DNA from: Bacteroidaceae bacterium
GTDB lineage: Bacteria; Bacteroidota; Bacteroidia; Bacteroidales; Bacteroidaceae
Assembly: GCA_900752815.1 (NCBI GenBank)
Contig: CAADWS010000161.1
Location: forward strand, 1 to 35,901
DNA length: 35,901 bases
Direction: 5' to 3'
The notes beneath the pieces were generated by a model that saw only the letters and a list, made by a program, of their open reading frames with translations, was not told where the DNA came from and did no database searches. The position numbers and the translations under genes are program-made. Below are positions 34,065 to 35,901 of the stretch, one piece after another (the stretch's first letter is position 1; each line of letters starts with the position of its first letter).

Positions 34065-34679
34065 TTACTGGCGGCTGCTGCGCACCCGGGGGTCTTCGGC
34101 CTTGGCGGTGTTGCGGTCCTTCTGGACGGTCCAGCGCGATTCCGGCCGGTAGTGGTTGAAGAATTGCTTGTGGTTGCGTTCGGTGGAGCTGGCCGCCTCT
34201 TTCTCGCGGTCCTCCGGCTTGCGCTGTGTCCATTCCGAGATGGTATAGAACTTGCCGGTCAGCGGGTCGGGCAACTGGAGCTCGGGCAGCACATAGTTGC
34301 GCATGGAGCCGGGCGCCATTCCCAGGTTCTTCACTTCTACGCGGGCCAGGCCACTGCCCAGCATGCCGATTTCCTTGGCCGCAGCCTTGGAAAGGTCTAC
34401 GATGCGGCCTTTGACAAAGGGGCCGCGGTCGTTCACGGTTACAATCACCTCGCGGTCGTTGGCTAGGTTGCGCACCTTCAGGCGGGTACCGAAGGGGAGG
34501 GTGCGGTGGGCGCAGGTCAAACTGTCGTGGTGATACACCGAGCCGTCGCTCGTGGTGCGTCCGTGGAATTTGTCTGCATAGTAGGATGCACTGCCCGTGA
34601 CGGTCTTCTGGGCAACGGCTGCTGCCGGAAGAAGGGCCAGGATCAGGCCTACATAGACGAATAAGTGTTTTAAACTCAT
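34065..34679 (-). CDS. rlpA: RlpA-like septal ring lytic transglycosylase
   Basis: 204 residues from the ATG at 34679-34677 (MSLKHLF). A signal peptide (about 1-24, ending AAVAQ) precedes a double-psi beta-barrel domain: GSASYYADKFHGRTTSDGS (29-47), CAHRTLPFGTRLKV and VTVNDRGPFVKGRIVDLS (80-97), with the RlpA residues His and Asp in place. No lipobox and no C-terminal SPOR domain, so septal targeting as in E. coli RlpA is not shown. The C-terminal 70 residues are charged and unstructured-looking. The promoter at 34833-34863 lies downstream of a longer in-frame start at 34862, which is therefore excluded. Confidence 0.88.
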   Translation of the reverse strand: MSLKHLFVYVGLILALLPAAAVAQKTVTGSASYYADKFHGRTTSDGSVYHHDSLTCAHRTLPFGTRLKVRNLANDREVIVTVNDRGPFVKGRIVDLSKAAAKEIGMLGSGLARVEVKNLGMAPGSMRNYVLPELQLPDPLTGKFYTISEWTQRKPEDREKEAASSTERNHKQFFNHYRPESRWTVQKDRNTAKAEDPRVRSSRQ

Positions 34680-34832
34680 AAGTGATTTTTTGTCATGGAA
34701 ACGTGAGCTGCCGGCAGGCAAAGCCGTGGCTTTTGCCCCGCATCCGGCGGGTGTGGCGTCGTGTGGCGCGTCACAGAGTTTCGCGCGCTCCGAACGGGAG
34801 GGACCCGTCGATTCCCATGTGTTTTCGGGGTG

Positions 34833-34863
34833 CAAAGTTACGCATTTCTTCCCAAATACCAAA
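34833..34863 (-). promoter_or_regulatory. Promoter of rlpA (possibly rlpA-metY)
   Basis: On the minus strand TTTG (34863-34860), 19-bp spacer, TAACTTTG (34840-34833): a full consensus promoter. The leader to the rlpA ATG would be about 147 nt and holds no feature I recognise. Confidence 0.75.
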
Positions 34864-35110
34864 TTCTTCCCTCCTTACTATCAATATTTTAACTTTTTCG
34901 AGGGTAGATTTCCGCCCCCTTTTTCCACGGTTTTGCCCCCTTCTCCGGCGGTTGGGGTATAGGGGATGGGGTTTCTTTCTTTTTCCGCTGGTTATGAGTG
35001 GTTTATGTAAATTCGGCGCAAACCGGCGGAAAGTGTGCCGGCGGAGTTTTCCACAGCTTTTCGCAGGCGGCGAGCTCCCTTTTCCGGCTTTCTGCTTTTT
35101 AACATATACA

Positions 35111-35152
35111 AACGGGGTGAAAAAGCGTTTTTTTGCCCTTTTTCATCCCGTT
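35111..35152. repeat. 15-bp inverted repeat in the rlpA upstream region
   Basis: AACGGGGTGAAAAAG (35111-35125) pairs with CTTTTTCATCCCGTT (35138-35152), one G-T wobble, 12-nt T-rich loop. It lies about 43 bp after the right-edge minus-strand gene and could be its terminator-like end, though no T-run follows. Nothing else is seen in 34864-35194. Confidence 0.5.
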
Positions 35153-35194
35153 TACGGTCGCAGTTCCGTTTTTCTCCTTATTATATATAAGGTG

Positions 35195-35901
35195 TCAGGA
35201 GGTTACGCCCATTTCGACGAATTGCGCCGCCGCACTCAGGAAGTGTGCCGTAATCCAGAAGACGGTCCAGCCTTCCGAATAGCCGCCGCGCAGGCGGTAC
35301 ACATTGCTCATGTCGCCGTGTTGGGCAAAGTTGGTCTGCTGCAGTTGTTCGCCCTGCGAGCCGTATATGTCGGTCAGCTGGTAGCAGGAGCGGAACATGA
35401 CGCGGGCCAGGTCCTTGAGCCGCTGGTCTTTCAGGCTGTGCCGGCGGTTGTAGCCGATGGGGCCCGAGTAGAGCACAAAGTCGGAATAGCCCTCACCGGC
35501 TTCCACTCCCAGTGACCACCACTGGTCCTGCAGCACGGCGCCCCGCACGGGGCTCGGGGTGGTGTGTACGGCTGCGGCATATTTGCCTTCGGCGCTTTCG
35601 AGCATGGCAAAGGGCATGGGGTAGCGGTGGTCTTCGAAGACGGCCAGTTCGCCCGGTTCGCCGTTGTAGACCGGAATGATGCCGGCATTGATGCGCGCAC
35701 CGTTTTTGTTGCCGTAATAGAGCGTGCCCGGCAGGAATGCCTGCAGCCGCTCTCCGCGCAGGCGGAACCGCACCGAGAGGCTGACCGTGTGGAGCGTTTC
35801 CCGGCCGGTCCATTCGAAGCGCCGTCGGCATTCCACCCCTCCGCTTTCCGTCGGCCGGTAGGCGTCGCGCAGCAGCAGGTCGCCCTGCGGCAGCGGCAGC
35901 C
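35195..35901 (-). CDS. Unrecognised protein, C-terminal part (5' end outside window)
   Basis: The minus-strand frame is open from the right edge (first full codons LPLPQGDLL) to the TGA at 35197-35195, about 235 residues. Nothing limits the start inside the window; the GTG at 35836 is internal. The sequence is rich in aromatic and beta-type segments (LPGTLYYGNKNGARINAG, QDQWWSLGVEAG, VLYSGPIGYNRRHS) and then turns helical (YSEGWTVFWITAHFLSAAAQF) before stopping. That recalls the start of an all-alpha barrel after a beta-sandwich, as in some glycosidases, so the gene may be truncated or simply a different family. I do not assign a function. Confidence 0.6.
   Translation of the reverse strand, partial: LPLPQGDLLLRDAYRPTESGGVECRRRFEWTGRETLHTVSLSVRFRLRGERLQAFLPGTLYYGNKNGARINAGIIPVYNGEPGELAVFEDHRYPMPFAMLESAEGKYAAAVHTTPSPVRGAVLQDQWWSLGVEAGEGYSDFVLYSGPIGYNRRHSLKDQRLKDLARVMFRSCYQLTDIYGSQGEQLQQTNFAQHGDMSNVYRLRGGYSEGWTVFWITAHFLSAAAQFVEMGVTS

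Overview
The window looks like a piece of a Bacteroidales chromosome with an unusually GC-rich backbone. The evidence is the repeated Bacteroidetes-type promoter core (TAnnTTTG, sometimes with a TTG/TTTG box 19-20 bp upstream), families largely confined to this phylum (DUF3109, DUF5686 with a carboxypeptidase-regulatory-like domain, BspA-type leucine-rich repeats, a Nudix-like XylR), and C-terminal tails like those seen on secreted Bacteroidales proteins. I cannot name the species.

Bases 1-~3000 are clearly AT-richer than the rest and end exactly at the 3' end of a minus-strand CAU tRNA gene (3001-3074). I read this as one end of an integrated element. Its cargo is a Crp/Fnr-type regulator (cut by the left edge) divergent from an SMR transporter, an MFS transporter and a low-molecular-weight phosphatase/ArsC-like protein. 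Two operator-like palindromes sit in the divergent promoter, and short direct repeats sit beside the tRNA.

The backbone then carries: a secreted esterase and a TrhA/hemolysin III membrane protein (minus); ung, a DUF3109 gene and a large secreted C10 cysteine protease (plus); a complete xylose cassette xylR-xylB-xylA-xylE (plus); rnhB and a sufC-sufD-sufS cluster that lacks sufB (minus); a small hypothetical gene and a WYL-domain regulator (minus); a GNAT acetyltransferase (plus); a BspA-like LRR protein, a WG-repeat lipoprotein and a DUF5686 outer-membrane protein (minus); a tight three-gene operon of a flippase-like membrane protein, a CDP-alcohol phosphatidyltransferase and a divergent IspD/TarI-like cytidylyltransferase (minus); metY and rlpA (minus); and the 3' end of an unrecognised gene.

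The points most worth following up are: two intergenic arrays of the same repeat with an exact 21-bp period, each between convergent genes and one inside a perfect 25-bp inverted repeat; the cytidylyltransferase/CDP-alcohol transferase/flippase operon, where IspD-like substrate residues are lost and the CDP-alcohol transferase motif has one extra residue; the tandem operators in the efflux island; and the suf cluster without sufB. All functional calls come from reading the sequence; no database search was run.
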